Below are positions 10,784-20,613 of a stretch of DNA of 64,000 nt, piece after piece; the first letter of the stretch is position 1; each line of letters begins with the position of its first letter. Source of the stretch: Tretioscincus oriximinensis (taxonomy: Eukaryota > Chordata > Lepidosauria > Squamata > Gymnophthalmidae); contig JAJVDF010000003.1 in the NCBI GenBank assembly GCA_022410635.1, positions 6,811,799 through 6,875,798 on the forward strand. Reading direction: 5' to 3'. The notes below the pieces were generated by a model. It was not told where the DNA came from and made no database searches. It saw only the letters and a list, made by a program, of their open reading frames with translations. A program made the position numbers and the translations under genes.

Positions 10784-11032
10784 CAGCAAGTAAGGTCAAG
10801 AAGGAGGGAGAAACTCCAAAAGTTGGCGAGACTAAAGTTGCTATAAATGCCAAAAATACTACAGATGTCAAGAAGGCTGCAGGGACAAAGGCAGTTGTGA
10901 AGCAAACAAAGACAATGGACTCCAAGAATCCAAAGGAAATCAAGAAAGCTGTAGAGGTTAACAAGAACAAAACTGCCAAGAAAATTGTGAAACCCAAGGC
11001 AAAAGAAGCAGATAAACCTTCAGCTGTGTTAG
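10784..11032 (+). CDS. ZNF638: ZNF638 exon 2, Lys-rich linker
   Basis: The exon encodes about 83 residues very rich in Lys, Val, Thr and Ala (for example K-V-K-K-E-G-E-T-P-K-V-G-E-T-K and N-K-N-K-T-A-K-K-I-V-K-P-K). It is a disordered basic segment, plausibly nuclear-targeting and nucleic-acid contacting, before RRM1. The donor is 'gtatgc' at 11033. The acceptor is a tandem NAGNAG, 'cagcag' at 10781-10786, so the exon can begin at 10784 or 10787, giving or dropping one Ala. The nearby acceptor at 10750 would create a stop at the junction. Confidence 0.85.
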
Positions 11033-11149
11033 GTATGCTTTGAGAGTGTGGTCTTACTTACCTAAAAGGAAGAATTCTGAGAAGTAGCCATGTTAGTCTG
11101 GATCAGAATTTCTTTGTACCATCTTGGGGCATAACAAAAATAAAAGTAG

Positions 11150-11275
11150 GTACCATTAGCTTTCAAAGACTAAACCCTATTCTACTATATTCCACAATAT
11201 TCCACAATAAAGCACAGATATTCTGGAATAAATCAGTCTACATAATGCTTTATTGTGGAATATAAGTGATGTGTG
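11150..11275. mobile_element. Hairpin MITE relative
   Basis: 'attccacaataaagcac' (about 11200) is mirrored by 'atgctttattgtggaat' (about 11245-11261), and the end 'aagtgatgtgtggatca' matches the edge of the hairpin element at 56849-56985. This looks like a deleted copy of that family. Confidence 0.5.
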
Positions 11276-11934
11276 GATCAAGTTTAAGTCTACTTCTTCA
11301 GATGCAACAGAGTGTTGTCTGTAGTGGGCCCTTCACATGCAAATCATTTGAAACACTATTTTCTAGCATGCACTTCTTAAGAAACACAAGGCCTGTCTGT
11401 ACCTGGGCAAGAGTCCTATGGAGATTGGTGAATTTCCACTCCACTTGGCCTGAATTTGGTGCTCTCCACAGAGGCCAGAATTTCTCACAATCTCATTACA
11501 CTGTTGAGACCTGCACAATAGCATGAGCTTTTATGGGCTAAATCTATTTTTGAGGTGCTCAGAGCTGCAAAGGTGCAGAATGGAGTTCTGATGAAATCAG
11601 TAAAAGTGCAGATGTCATTGTAATGTAAAAATATTTTTATTCAAATTTTCTTAGTACATTCCTTGAAAGCTGTTATCTATAGGAAGTTAAGAATAGTTGC
11701 AGAATTTAAATTTGTTTCCTTGCGTTTTATTTACATTTATATTGTGCCTTATATCCTGAGAATTTGGAGAGGGTTGGGCAATTGAAATGCATATCAAAAC
11801 CATTGAATAAATCAAGGGAGAAGAGAATTGCCTCAGTATCCAAAGCTTTAGATTGTTTCTGTAAAAGGCTTGATCACAGCTTGGAGACAGCAACTGTCAA
11901 TTATGGCCATTTCATTAATTTGTCTTTTCCACAG

Positions 11935-11978
11935 ATATGCCTGAAGATACAAAGAGCACAGATGTTGATGGATCTAAA
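11935..11978 (+). CDS. ZNF638: ZNF638 exon 3 (small)
   Basis: 44-bp exon between acceptor 'cttttccacag' and a consensus donor 'gtaagt' at 11979. With one base from the previous exon it reads D-M-P-E-D-T-K-S-T-D-V-D-G-S-K and ends in phase 0, matching the start of the RRM exon at 13733. Confidence 0.85.
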
Positions 11979-12364
11979 GTAAGTTCTGCCTGATAATGAT
12001 AAATCTGTCGTTATTTATTTTAAGTACTAAGCTCTTACCTTTCCTTTTCCTTGCAACTCACTTAACTCACTGTTTCTAATGGAATAAAATGGTTATATTT
12101 ATCTAATATTTACCTAATTTTTCTAAAGCAATTCCAGGCGTTTGTGATTTATGACTCAAAGATTTGGAAACTTGCTTGTTTCTGTCTGCTGTGTGAGAGA
12201 AAATACTTTGAAAGAATCTGGATGTGTGGTGGGGTAGGAAAAACAGTCTGGTGACAGATTCAGGACTTTGGATAGCCTTGGTAGCAAGACTCCAAGTTTG
12301 AATTTAGCACTCTCTGGAGATCTCACATAATCACTTCCTCATAGCATCCAAGATACCACCAAAC

Positions 12365-12460
12365 TTCTGCACAGGTTTTCAGCAGTCGAGAGACAGAATG
12401 CTGGACTGGATGGGTTGTGGCCTGATTCAGCAAGGATCCCCTTACGTTCTTATGATGTGT
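12365..12460 (+). mobile_element. CR1 3' fragment
   Basis: 'gagacagaatgctggactgg', 'tgtggcctgattcagc' and the terminal 'ttcttatg' are the CR1 3'-end signature. Too short for coding analysis. Confidence 0.6.
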
Positions 12461-12545
12461 ATTCAATTGAGTCAGTATGTTTGTGTAGCTGGTTTCTTGT
12501 GCATTCTTCTCTGTCTGAAGGGTGAACTCATTTACCCGTGTGATA

Positions 12546-13090
12546 AATTTTCAAAGAAGCAGCTATGTTAGTGTGGGTCGGAAAGTAGCGGGGTGTGTGT
12601 GTGTTCCTTAGCACTTTTGAGACTAATGGGAAAAAGGTACCTGTGTGACTTTCATAGACATGCCAACTTGCTGTGCTTGATCTGATTAATCTCATTGGCA
12701 TATGGAAAAACTAGAAACAACAGGTTGAAATGCAAGGACACATTAGATATTTTTTAAAAAATTCTGACAGTAAAAAAATACTCTGATCAATCAGGGAATA
12801 GATTGCCACTGGAAGTGGAGAGTTCTCTTTTGCTGGAAGTCTTCAGACAGAGACTGGACAGGTTTGCATACATTAGGGTTGGAACCAATGACCCAGAAGT
12901 TCCTTCTACAATTCTGAGAATCACCCATCCATACATTTACATTTCTGTTGTTATTTCCAACACTTAAGTTTGCTACATGTAGCTGTCTCAAGGCAGCTGT
13001 TCTCTAGCATTTGAAGAAGTAGACAAAAGCTTTTGCTTCCTACATTTTTTCTTGTCTCAAAAGTGCTATGAGAGACCCCCTTGTTAGATA
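12546..13090. repeat. Hairpin-repeat arms around a CR1 piece
   Basis: The left arm (about 12550-12670, 'gcacttttgagactaatggg' ... 'ctttcatagacatgcc') and right arm (about 13003-13085, 'catttgaagaagtagac' ... 'cttgtctcaaaagtgc') belong to the hairpin repeat in opposite orientations. Between them, 12700-12905 is CR1-like ('gccactggaagtggagag', 'cttcagacagagactggaca'). Heavily diverged, so boundaries are approximate. Confidence 0.45.
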
Positions 13091-13732
13091 ATTTAGCCCT
13101 GATGTGCAGTGTTCCATGAGTTGCTGACACAATCTCTAGGGTCCTTTGTTCCAGCTTGCCTGCTTTTAGAGGAAGCTGAACTCATATTGGCCAATTTTAG
13201 TCAAAAATTGACTAATAAGCTATGTTAGGAATAATTTAGTTTAAGAAAAAGCTTCTACATTTCACTTTAGTATGCAAACCTTTGCTTTCTATTTATTATT
13301 ATTACCCCCTTGGAATAAAGTTATATAAAATGAATGAATTAATAAATAAATATCTGGTCACCATGCCTGAGCTCCCATTGAAATGCATTTGCTTTTCCAC
13401 CAAAAGAGAGATATTGAAGCCCAGCTGAACAACAGTCCTTCGCCTCAGGCTTCTTGCATATGTCTAGGTCTGCATGACTACCTCTCCCCCTAGCAGTAAT
13501 ATTACTACACAGGCCTTGTTCAAGGCATCCCCTAGCCCTGGAATTGCATGTTATAATTTGTTTTAGCAAGTGACATGAAAGAACATTCAGTTAGCTTTTT
13601 AAAGAGAAAAAAGCTGGTAAAAGAAGTTGAGTGTGGGGCTGAGACTTAACATGAAGGAATGCAAAGTAGTAAGAGGCAGCAAGATCATGCTACATGTCTT
13701 CAAAGGTTCTGATCTCCTGTTTGCTTTTCTAG

Positions 13733-13864
13733 AAGACAGAAGAAGTGTGTGTATTGGTGGTTAACAACCTACCTGGGACAGGTATAACAGTTGAGGAGAT
13801 TTCCAAGTTAGCAAAACCCTTTGGAAAAGTGAAAGATTTCTTACTTGTGTCTTCTCATAAAAAG
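13733..13864 (+). CDS. ZNF638: ZNF638 exon 4, RRM1 first half
   Basis: 44 codons, phase 0 to 0, acceptor 'ttgcttttctag', donor 'gtattt'. It encodes the first beta strand, with RNP2-like V-C-V-L-V-V-N-N-L-P, then helix 1 (I-S-K-L-A-K-P-F-G) and beta 2 (V-K-D-F-L-L-V-S-S-H-K-K). This is the matrin-3/NP220 type of RRM. It continues across the intron into the exon at 13966, the usual split for this family. Confidence 0.95.
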
Positions 13865-13965
13865 GTATTTATCTGTTAGTTACAATATTATTATATAAAA
13901 CGTTCTTGGAAAACTCTATTCCATCTTGTCGTATGATCATATGAATTCTTCTCCTTTCTCAAAAG

Positions 13966-14094
13966 GTTTACTTAGAAATGAATCGTAAATCAGCAGAATC
14001 CATGGTGAAATTTTATACTAGCTTTCCAAAGTGGATGGAGAAGAACCAGCTCAGTGTTACTTTAATTACTGACTTCAAGGATATTAAAAATGAG
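13966..14094 (+). CDS. ZNF638: ZNF638 exon 5, RRM1 second half
   Basis: 43 codons, phase 0 to 0. It begins with the degenerate RNP1 V-Y-L-E-M-N, followed by helix 2 (K-S-A-E-S-M-V-K-F-Y-T) and the final strand L-S-V-T-L-I. The aromatic RNP1 positions of canonical RRMs are replaced, as is usual in matrin-3-like RRMs. The donor 'gttggt' at 14095 is weak compared with its neighbours. Confidence 0.93.
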
Positions 14095-14767
14095 GTTGGT
14101 AGTGGAATTTTACTGTTTGTTATAAGCTGGATTAATTTAAAGTAGTTGATAAGTTTGCTGCTTGCTTCTCTGCTTGTATTCACTTCTTGAAAGCATACTC
14201 TGGTTAGTTAAACAGGTCTCGTTTAAACTTGCAGTTGAAAGTTTGCTTATTTTAGCAACAAGCTTAAACTGCATCAAATCATAATGGCTGGTTCATGCAT
14301 ATTTTAAGCTAAGAATCCTGAACCCCCTGAAAGCTAATCCAGTGTGATGGCAGAAGGAAATTGTGCCCAAAATCTGCTTGCTATCTTAGAAGATCATATT
14401 GCACCATACCAAATTTTAGCATTATCTGGAAAGTTGGACTGTATATCTACTTTTCCAGTAAAGTATTTATGAATTACCTTCTTGTGCATTTCATATTGAA
14501 GTTGAAAGGTTGCACAATCATTTTTACAATAAATATAGCTTAAAACACTGTTTCCTTCAACCCTTTGTTCCAGAAAATAGTTATATTTGATCTCTTTGCA
14601 ATAATTATTAGACCTTTAATACTTTTAAAGAATAATGGAAAATTGGATACACAGATGGAGCAATGGTTAATGAATTCAATAATAGATTAGAGGAAGCGGA
14701 GTCCCAGCTCATACATATTCTCTGTATCTTCTAGTTTGCTAATTAAATATTTTCTGTTCATTTTCAG

Positions 14768-14809
14768 GAAGCTATATTTATATCTATGATTAAAGAAAGC
14801 AATCCAACG
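14768..14809 (+). CDS. ZNF638: ZNF638 micro-exon between the RRMs
   Basis: 42-bp exon, phase 0 to 0, reading E-A-I-F-I-S-M-I-K-E-S-N-P-T. Acceptor 'gttcattttcag' and donor 'gtatgt' are both good. Because its length is a multiple of three it could be skipped without frame loss. Confidence 0.88.
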
Positions 14810-15143
14810 GTATGTAATGAATTGTTTGCTGAAGACTTGGAGTAAAAATAAGTCAGAAGTGATTGTTGCTTTTCTTCAGCCGTTTAGTGGTATTTTGGGG
14901 AATACTTTGAAAAGAACAGATAATGAGCCAGTTATTTTTATTCTAGTTGACAAAACTGATTGTAGAATATAAAGAAATAGTTTTGTTAGTATTAATCCAG
15001 ACAATATATCGGGGGGTCCCAGCTCATATGAGATTAACAAAGAGTAGGTTAGGCAGCATAGGTCCACTCTGGTTGTACAATGAAGATGAACAACTAGAAA
15101 ACGGAGAACGAAGTTATTCTACTAGCTAAACTCTTGATCTTAT

Positions 15144-15240
15144 GCCCATTCAGCGCTTGCCATAAACTGCACTAACATATAGACGGCAGGTTTCAATTCA
15201 GAGTTAAATCACAGGAAAAGTTTAATGCAGAAAGGGCACT
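15144..15240. mobile_element. Short MITE-like element
   Basis: The ends 'gcccattcagcgct' and 'aatgcagaaagggc' are imperfect inverted repeats like those at 10058-10262. About 97 bp, non-coding. Confidence 0.35.
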
Positions 15241-15614
15241 AGTATGAAAATAAAGCACTAAAATGCTTTATAGCCACAGATCACCTATATTGGGAGGGCT
15301 TTTTCTGGTAGTCTCCAGATCATGGAATGGTCTCCCTTTTGAGGTGCATCAGGTAACTACACTGCAGAAGATGCATCTGTTCCCCTTCGACAGAGTGAAT
15401 TATATTCTCTATTTGGAGGCAGTGTTACCATTTTTAACTGTTCTGTTTTAGCTGCTTTTAAAAAATTTCTGCCATGATCCACCCTGAGACCTTCAGAATA
15501 GGGCAGAATATAAATGTAAGCAATTTAAATATTAAAAAGATTCCTCCTAATCTTATACAGAGAGATCAAAGGCATCATTGGTTTGATGTTTATGATCTGC
15601 TTTTTCTGCATTAG

Positions 15615-15755
15615 GTGGATACAGAAAACCTTCCCTCGCAATTTGTACTGCTTGGTAACTTGCCAGACGAAGGATATTCTGAGCTTGAAATACTTTGTGT
15701 GGGACTTCGGTTTGGACGGGTGGATCATTACATGGTGATGGCAAACAGGAAGAAG
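15615..15755 (+). CDS. ZNF638: ZNF638 exon 7, RRM2 first half
   Basis: 47 codons, phase 0 to 0, acceptor 'tttctgcattag', donor 'gtaaat'. It contains RNP2-like Q-F-V-L-L-G-N-L-P, helix 1 (Y-S-E-L-E-I-L-C-V-G-L-R-F-G) and beta 2 (V-D-H-Y-M-V-M-A-N-R-K-K). This pairs with the exon at 18369 as the second matrin-3-type RRM. Confidence 0.95.
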
Positions 15756-16189
15756 GTAAATAATTGGGAAACATTTCTTTACATAAAGAAAACTACTGCT
15801 TGATGGATGCTTACTAGAATATTCTAGAACTGCTGTAGGTTCTATCAAGCCTTAGGGTTTAGAGGACGTTGACACCTCTCAGGAACTTCCCTTTTCTTTA
15901 AAGGACAGTTTCTGTATATATGAAGGAACTGTTCAAGTCAATAGCTATCTTTATTTGTCATATAATGGCAAATATAAGTATTTATTTATTTTATTTAGTG
16001 ATTTGTAGCCTGCCCTTTATTATCGGTCCCAGGATGGGTAACAGGATAAATAGGGATAATAAAAATACACATTAATAAAATACTTAAAAAGATCCATACC
16101 CTTCCTTCCTCCCATCCTCTCTGGAAGGATGGAACACAGAGAAACCTAAGAGTCAAAAGCCTAGGTGAAGAGGTTTTTTTTTTTTACCA

Positions 16190-16972
16190 GTCGCTCTGTA
16201 TGGGGCTGCCCTTGAAAACGGTTCGGAAGCTGCAGTTGGTGCAGAATGCAGCAGCTAAACTGCTGACTGGAACGCCTGGCCGGACACACATCACGCTGGT
16301 CTTGAAAGCGCTGCACTGGCTGCCAATCCGCTACCGAGCCCAATACAAGGCCCTAAATAACTTGGGCCCCAAATATCTAAAAGAACGCCTTCTCCCATAT
16401 CAACCTGCCCATGCCTTAAGATCTGCAGGGGAGGCCCTCTTGTACCACCCCTTTCAACAGCCAATGGAGTGGGTAGGGCCTTCTTGGGTGGTTGCCCCCT
16501 GTCTTTGGAATAGTCTCCCCCTTGAGGTGCGTTGGTCATCATCGTATTGTTTTAGAACAGTGGTTCTCAATCTTTCTAATGCCGTGACCCTGCAATACAG
16601 TTCCTCATGTTGCGGTGACCCCAATTTTGGTGGCTACTTCAAAACTGTAATTTTGCTACATTAATGATTCGGAATGTAAATACCTCACATGCTTGAGGGC
16701 CCTTCCACACCAGAGCGTTTTCTGCTCGTTTTCTTTAAAAAATGCGCAAATTTTCGGAAAAAAATGCTGTCCATAGGTTTCCATAGAAATTCTGTTTAAC
16801 ATGCACACCACAACGTCGCGGTCTTTGAAGACGTACCTCTTTTACCTGGCCTTTGGCTGAAGAAGTATCATTTGTGGCCCTNCTTTTGGATATTGTTTTA
16901 TAGTGTTTTAATTTTGTATTGATGTTTACTGTTTGCTGCCCTGAGACATTGGGGTATAAAGTGGGTATAAGT
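16190..16972 (+). mobile_element. L2-type LINE 3' end, interrupted
   Basis: The translation from about 16210 shows the C-terminus of an L2-clade reverse transcriptase: L-Q-L-V-Q-N-A-A-A-K-L-L-T-G-T, then L-K-A-L-H-W-L-P-I-R-Y-R, L-G-P-K-Y-L and L-W-N-S-L-P-L-E-V-R. The coding resumes at about 16820 ('gtctttgaagacgtacctct' reads as the usual F-K-T-Y-L-F ending) and passes into the 3' tail 'gacattggggtataa'. Between 16553 and 16815 foreign DNA is inserted: a SPIN-like hAT piece and an unassigned segment (16690-16815). The tail grades into a long tetranucleotide array. Confidence 0.8.
16553..16690 (+). mobile_element. SPIN-like hAT transposon 5' fragment
   Basis: It starts 'cagtggttctcaatctttct' and continues through 'acagttcctcatgttgcggt', 'aactgtaattttgctac' and 'ggaatgtaaatac'. 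From memory this follows the 5' end of SPACE INVADERS (SPIN), a hAT family spread horizontally among tetrapods. The 3' half and right terminus are missing, so the 8-bp target duplication cannot be verified. Confidence 0.65.
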
Positions 16973-17077
16973 ATGTATGTATGTATGTATGTATGTATGT
17001 ATGTATGTATGTATGTATGTATGTATGTATGTATGAATGAATGAATGAATGAATGAATGAATGAATGAATGAATGAA

Positions 17078-17156
<79 letters not shown>

Positions 17157-17160
17157 ANAA

Positions 17161-17251
<91 letters not shown>

Positions 17252-17252
17252 A
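16973..17252. repeat. Compound tetranucleotide microsatellite (280 bp)
   Basis: Three blocks follow one another: (GTAT)n to about 17033, (ATGA)n to about 17076, then (ATAA)n to 17252 with one N at 17158. It grows out of the 3' tail of the L2 copy. The minus-strand frame rich in Ile, Tyr, Phe and Leu here is only the translation of this repeat. Confidence 0.95.
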
Positions 17253-17640
17253 ACTATACAATGTAGACACCTGGTGAGTCTCTAGAGGGAGGCTATTCCA
17301 GAGTGTGGGGGCCCCCACAGACAATGCACTCCTACATGCCTCTATCCCTTGCATCTCTGAAATGGGAGGAACTCCTAATATATGGGCAGGTGTATATGGG
17401 AGAAGCACTTCTTCAGATCACCAGGGTCCAAGCCTCTTGGGGCTTTGTATGTCAATACCAACATACTGATTTTGGCTCAGTAGTGAACATAGGAGATCAT
17501 GGCTACAGAGGTGCATGTGGTATAGTGAAGTCCCAGTTGCTTCTGGACATCTCAAGCAGATGGAGAAGACAAAAGTTTAACTTTCTTTTGATTCCGTGCA
17601 GCCTCTCCAACTAATGTTTTACCATCACCTTAGATACTAA
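17253..17640. repeat. LINE 3'-like fragment, unassigned
   Basis: The text 'ggctattccagagtgtgggg', 'ggtccaagcctcttggggc', 'tttgtatgtcaataccaa' and 'attttggctcagtag' is typical of interspersed LINE 3' sequences in lizards. A diverged relative is visible at 44165-44350. Family not assigned. Confidence 0.4.
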
Positions 17641-17664
17641 ACACTCATCTACCTCATAACAAGC

Positions 17665-17965
17665 ACATAAGAGGAGCCCTGCTGAATTGGGACTGAACCC
17701 ATCTAGTCCAGCATTCTGTCTCACACAGAGGCCCACCAATCGCACCTGGGCAGTCTTGAATAGAAGAAGGCAAAATCTTCACCTGTTCTTCATGCCCTGC
17801 AAGTGGTATTTCAAGAATACTACCTGTTGCTCCATCTCAGAGGCAGCATCAAGACATCAGTCCTAGTAGCTGTTTATACTCTTGGTGTTCATGAACTTGT
17901 CTAATCCTCTCTTAAAGCTATCTGGCTTTGCTTCTAATTTAAATTTGGCTTTGAATCTGCCAACA
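17665..17965 (-). mobile_element. CR1 3' end, minus strand
   Basis: It begins with the reverse complement of the CR1 tail ('cataagaggagccctgctga', 'atctagtccagcattctgtc', 'cacacagaggcccaccaat', 'gcacctgggcagtc') and extends into the 3' coding edge ('aatcctctcttaaagctatc'). Confidence 0.8.
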
Positions 17966-18368
17966 ACAAAGAGCTGATGAAATAGTAGTGACTGGTACCA
18001 AATTCAAATGTCTCTGATTAGGGAATAGTATTAAAATTGGAGCTCAATTATAGTCCAACCCTTCAGTAAAAAAAGAAGTCAACAGGGAGAACTCTTCTGA
18101 GTGCTTCAAAGCAAAAATATGATTCATTCAGTCTTACATAGAAATAAAGTCATAAGAATATCAGAGGATATACCTGCTCCTATCTGGCTAGCAACAACAT
18201 TTTGTCTCACATGCTTCTGGGCATCAAGCAGGAGAATGATACCTTCTGTTTGCCCTAAACATCTTGCAGTTGTCATTTAGAGGCATCCTTCAAATTGTCT
18301 CTTAATAGGATTTGGATCAGTAATAAGTTTAGGTGTATAAATATCTTATGCAAATTTAAAATTCCTAG

Positions 18369-18494
18369 GCAATTCTCCAGTTGGATAGTGCAGAATCAGC
18401 AGCATCGATGTGCCGCTTCTTGAAAAGGTACCCTTACTGCCTTGGAGATACACAACTAACAGTCTCACGAACACCAGAGATTGAAGCTTCGACA
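18369..18494 (+). CDS. ZNF638: ZNF638 exon 8, RRM2 second half
   Basis: 42 codons, phase 0 to 0, consensus donor 'gtaagt' at 18495. It starts with RNP1-like A-I-L-Q-L-D-S, then helix 2 (A-E-S-A-A-S-M-C-R-F-L-K-R) and the last strand T-Q-L-T-V-S-R. The acceptor 'aaaattcctag' has a short pyrimidine tract. Confidence 0.94.
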
Positions 18495-19785
18495 GTAAGT
18501 AAAGTTTGATTCAACAGTTGTGTTCTACTCCTTATTCTTGGCAGTTCCCCACCCCAGAAGGTGAAGCTCATTGTAAGATTTATGTACAGAATGATATGCT
18601 AAAATGTTGGTTAGTAATTGTAAAGCTATTTTGTAGAAATCTATTATTACTGAATTGGTAAAAAATTGATGGAAGATTTGTTTAAGAAACAGAAAACGCA
18701 GATGTGTGAGAACCATTAGGGAGTCATGTGCTTCAGAGGAATACCAGCTGTAGATAGTTATGAGAAAGCAAGGATGAAGAGCTACAGTTAATTAGTGTTT
18801 TCAATTTAGGAGGGGTGAAACTCAGAATGAAATCACCTGCAAAAGTATGTTGATTGATGTCATCTGGTCTGAGAGCAGAGACAAGAAGAATAGTGAATGT
18901 AAGAATTGAGTTTTGATTTAGTGGTAGAGATGAGGGAAGATGAGTTTTTCAATCTGGTATGCAGAATGCTTGGTTCATTTTCTGATGTGAAAGTGTTGCT
19001 GTTAATAAGCTTTGCATTTATTCTTCTGTATTTTGAGACACAAGACGCCTTTCAAACGGAATGATTTTGAATGTTTTATTTTTCTGAACTTTTCAAAGCT
19101 TTGCAATAAGCAACAATTTTCTTTTATAACTCCTAGACTTGAGTTATTTTTGGAATATTGCCTACCCTTTCAAGCTATCAATATTTAATCGTGTTGAGGA
19201 ACAGGACTTCTTTCCTAACACAGTAAGGTCCAAATGTACTCTCTCCAACTCATATTGACAAGAATAACATAGCTAGACAGGAATGCTCTGGACATGGAGA
19301 AGGGCACATGGCATTAGGCAGTAGGAAATGATTTTTGTTCTCTGACCATCTTTTCCATCCCATGCACAATTTTATATACCTTAATAACTTTTAAATTCCA
19401 TCTTTTGAGACCTAGACACTGCAGCCTGATTTCCTAAGGGTTTTTGTTCCAAACTTTTGATTGCCGTTTTTTGCCCTTTCTCCAGTTCCACAATATACCT
19501 TCTAAGGTATGTGATTACATTATGGTGCAGAGAATTGAACTGAATTAACTATCAAATCACCCCTCCAGTNCCTTTTATTGTGGGATTGAATCTTTTGAAC
19601 TTTAAGCAATCTCTAATGAATCCCCCCACTATACATTATAAAGCGTCCTGTGCCTAAACAAGTTAACACTTTTCTTTTTGTCTTGCAGTGCCTTTAGGAA
19701 ATCTTACACATTTGTAAAAAGAAGTTATTTCCTTTTTTAAAAAATGGTTTTAAGTATTCAAAAGTTGCTGTTGTTTTTTAAATAG

Positions 19786-19835
19786 GTTGAAGTCAAGAAA
19801 AATGTGGAAACAAAGGAAGAGCCAGCAAAGGAGAG
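19786..19835 (+). CDS. ZNF638: ZNF638 exon 9 (small, charged)
   Basis: 50 bp reading V-E-V-K-K-N-V-E-T-K-E-E-P-A-K-E plus two bases. Acceptor 'gttttttaaatag', donor 'gtacat'. Its phase-2 end joins the first base of the large exon at 23923 to make a Ser codon. Confidence 0.88.
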
Positions 19836-19930
19836 GTACATATTTATAAATATTTCTAGCATCTCCTTCCCTTCCCCCTTCAGGTGCATTTGCATACTTT
19901 AAAGAAATAGTTTAGAGTTGATTTAGAGAA

Positions 19931-20075
19931 GAAATTTTAGCAAATGTGCAGAATTTAGAGGCTAACATGAAAAAAAGTTGGCTGTGATATCTAGATTTAA
20001 TCTATGAAAGCCTGTGCTACCAACTTTTTTCTTGTTAGTTTCTAAGGTGCTAGTAAACTCTCTTGCTAGAATATT
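19931..20075. repeat. Hairpin-type repeat copy
   Basis: Left arm (19955-19982, 'ttagaggctaacatg' with 'aaagttggc') and right arm (about 20013-20060, 'gctaccaacttttttcttgt', 'tagtttctaaggtgctagta') face each other. Same family as 1524-2015, diverged. Confidence 0.45.
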
Positions 20076-20417
20076 GTGTGCATTTGTGTATGAATGTGTT
20101 TGTATGCTTTTTTGCAGTGCAGATTGAAAGAAACAGGCTGGTTCTCTAGTTTTCACACTATTCTCAGTATTCTGGTACCTTCTGAGTAGTTATATTCACA
20201 TGGCTTTTATCTCTTGCATACTTGATTGCTCAAAGGTCTATAATTCAAATGGATACAGGGATTTTTTTCCATTTTCATTCTCTTTGTATATTAATATTGC
20301 CATTCCAAAAAGAGTATTGCCCAAGGCAAACAAATAAAAACAGGAAAATACAAAATAATAATTACAATACATAATAGACTATAAAATTACAATCAGTAAT
20401 TAATATACTAACATATA

Positions 20418-20613
20418 CAGTTGAAAACCTGTTATAAAGAACCCCAATATAACAAAATTCATGGGATAACAAATAAATAGGAAGGTCCTGGTGGAATGCC
20501 TGAAAGAGTAATGTTGACTACAATGGGTTTCATTATAACAAAATTTTATAATTTTATTGTAAATAACACATCCACCCAACTCCTTGGTGTTTGTTATAAC
20601 AAGGTTTCACCTG
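20418..20613. mobile_element. TA-flanked inverted-repeat MITE (mariner/pogo type)
   Basis: Starts CAG at 20418 and ends CTG at 20613, with TA on each side. The terminal repeats 'cagttgaaaacctgttataa' and the complement of 'ttgttataacaaggtttcac' plus 'ctg' match over about 23 bp. It is 196 bp, AT-rich and non-coding. TA duplications and CAG ends fit the Tc1/mariner/pogo group. Confidence 0.7.

Noticed and set aside
16926..17408. Long minus-strand frame rich in Leu, Phe, Ile and Tyr, resembling a membrane protein
   Set aside because: It is the translation of the tetranucleotide microsatellite and an L2 tail.
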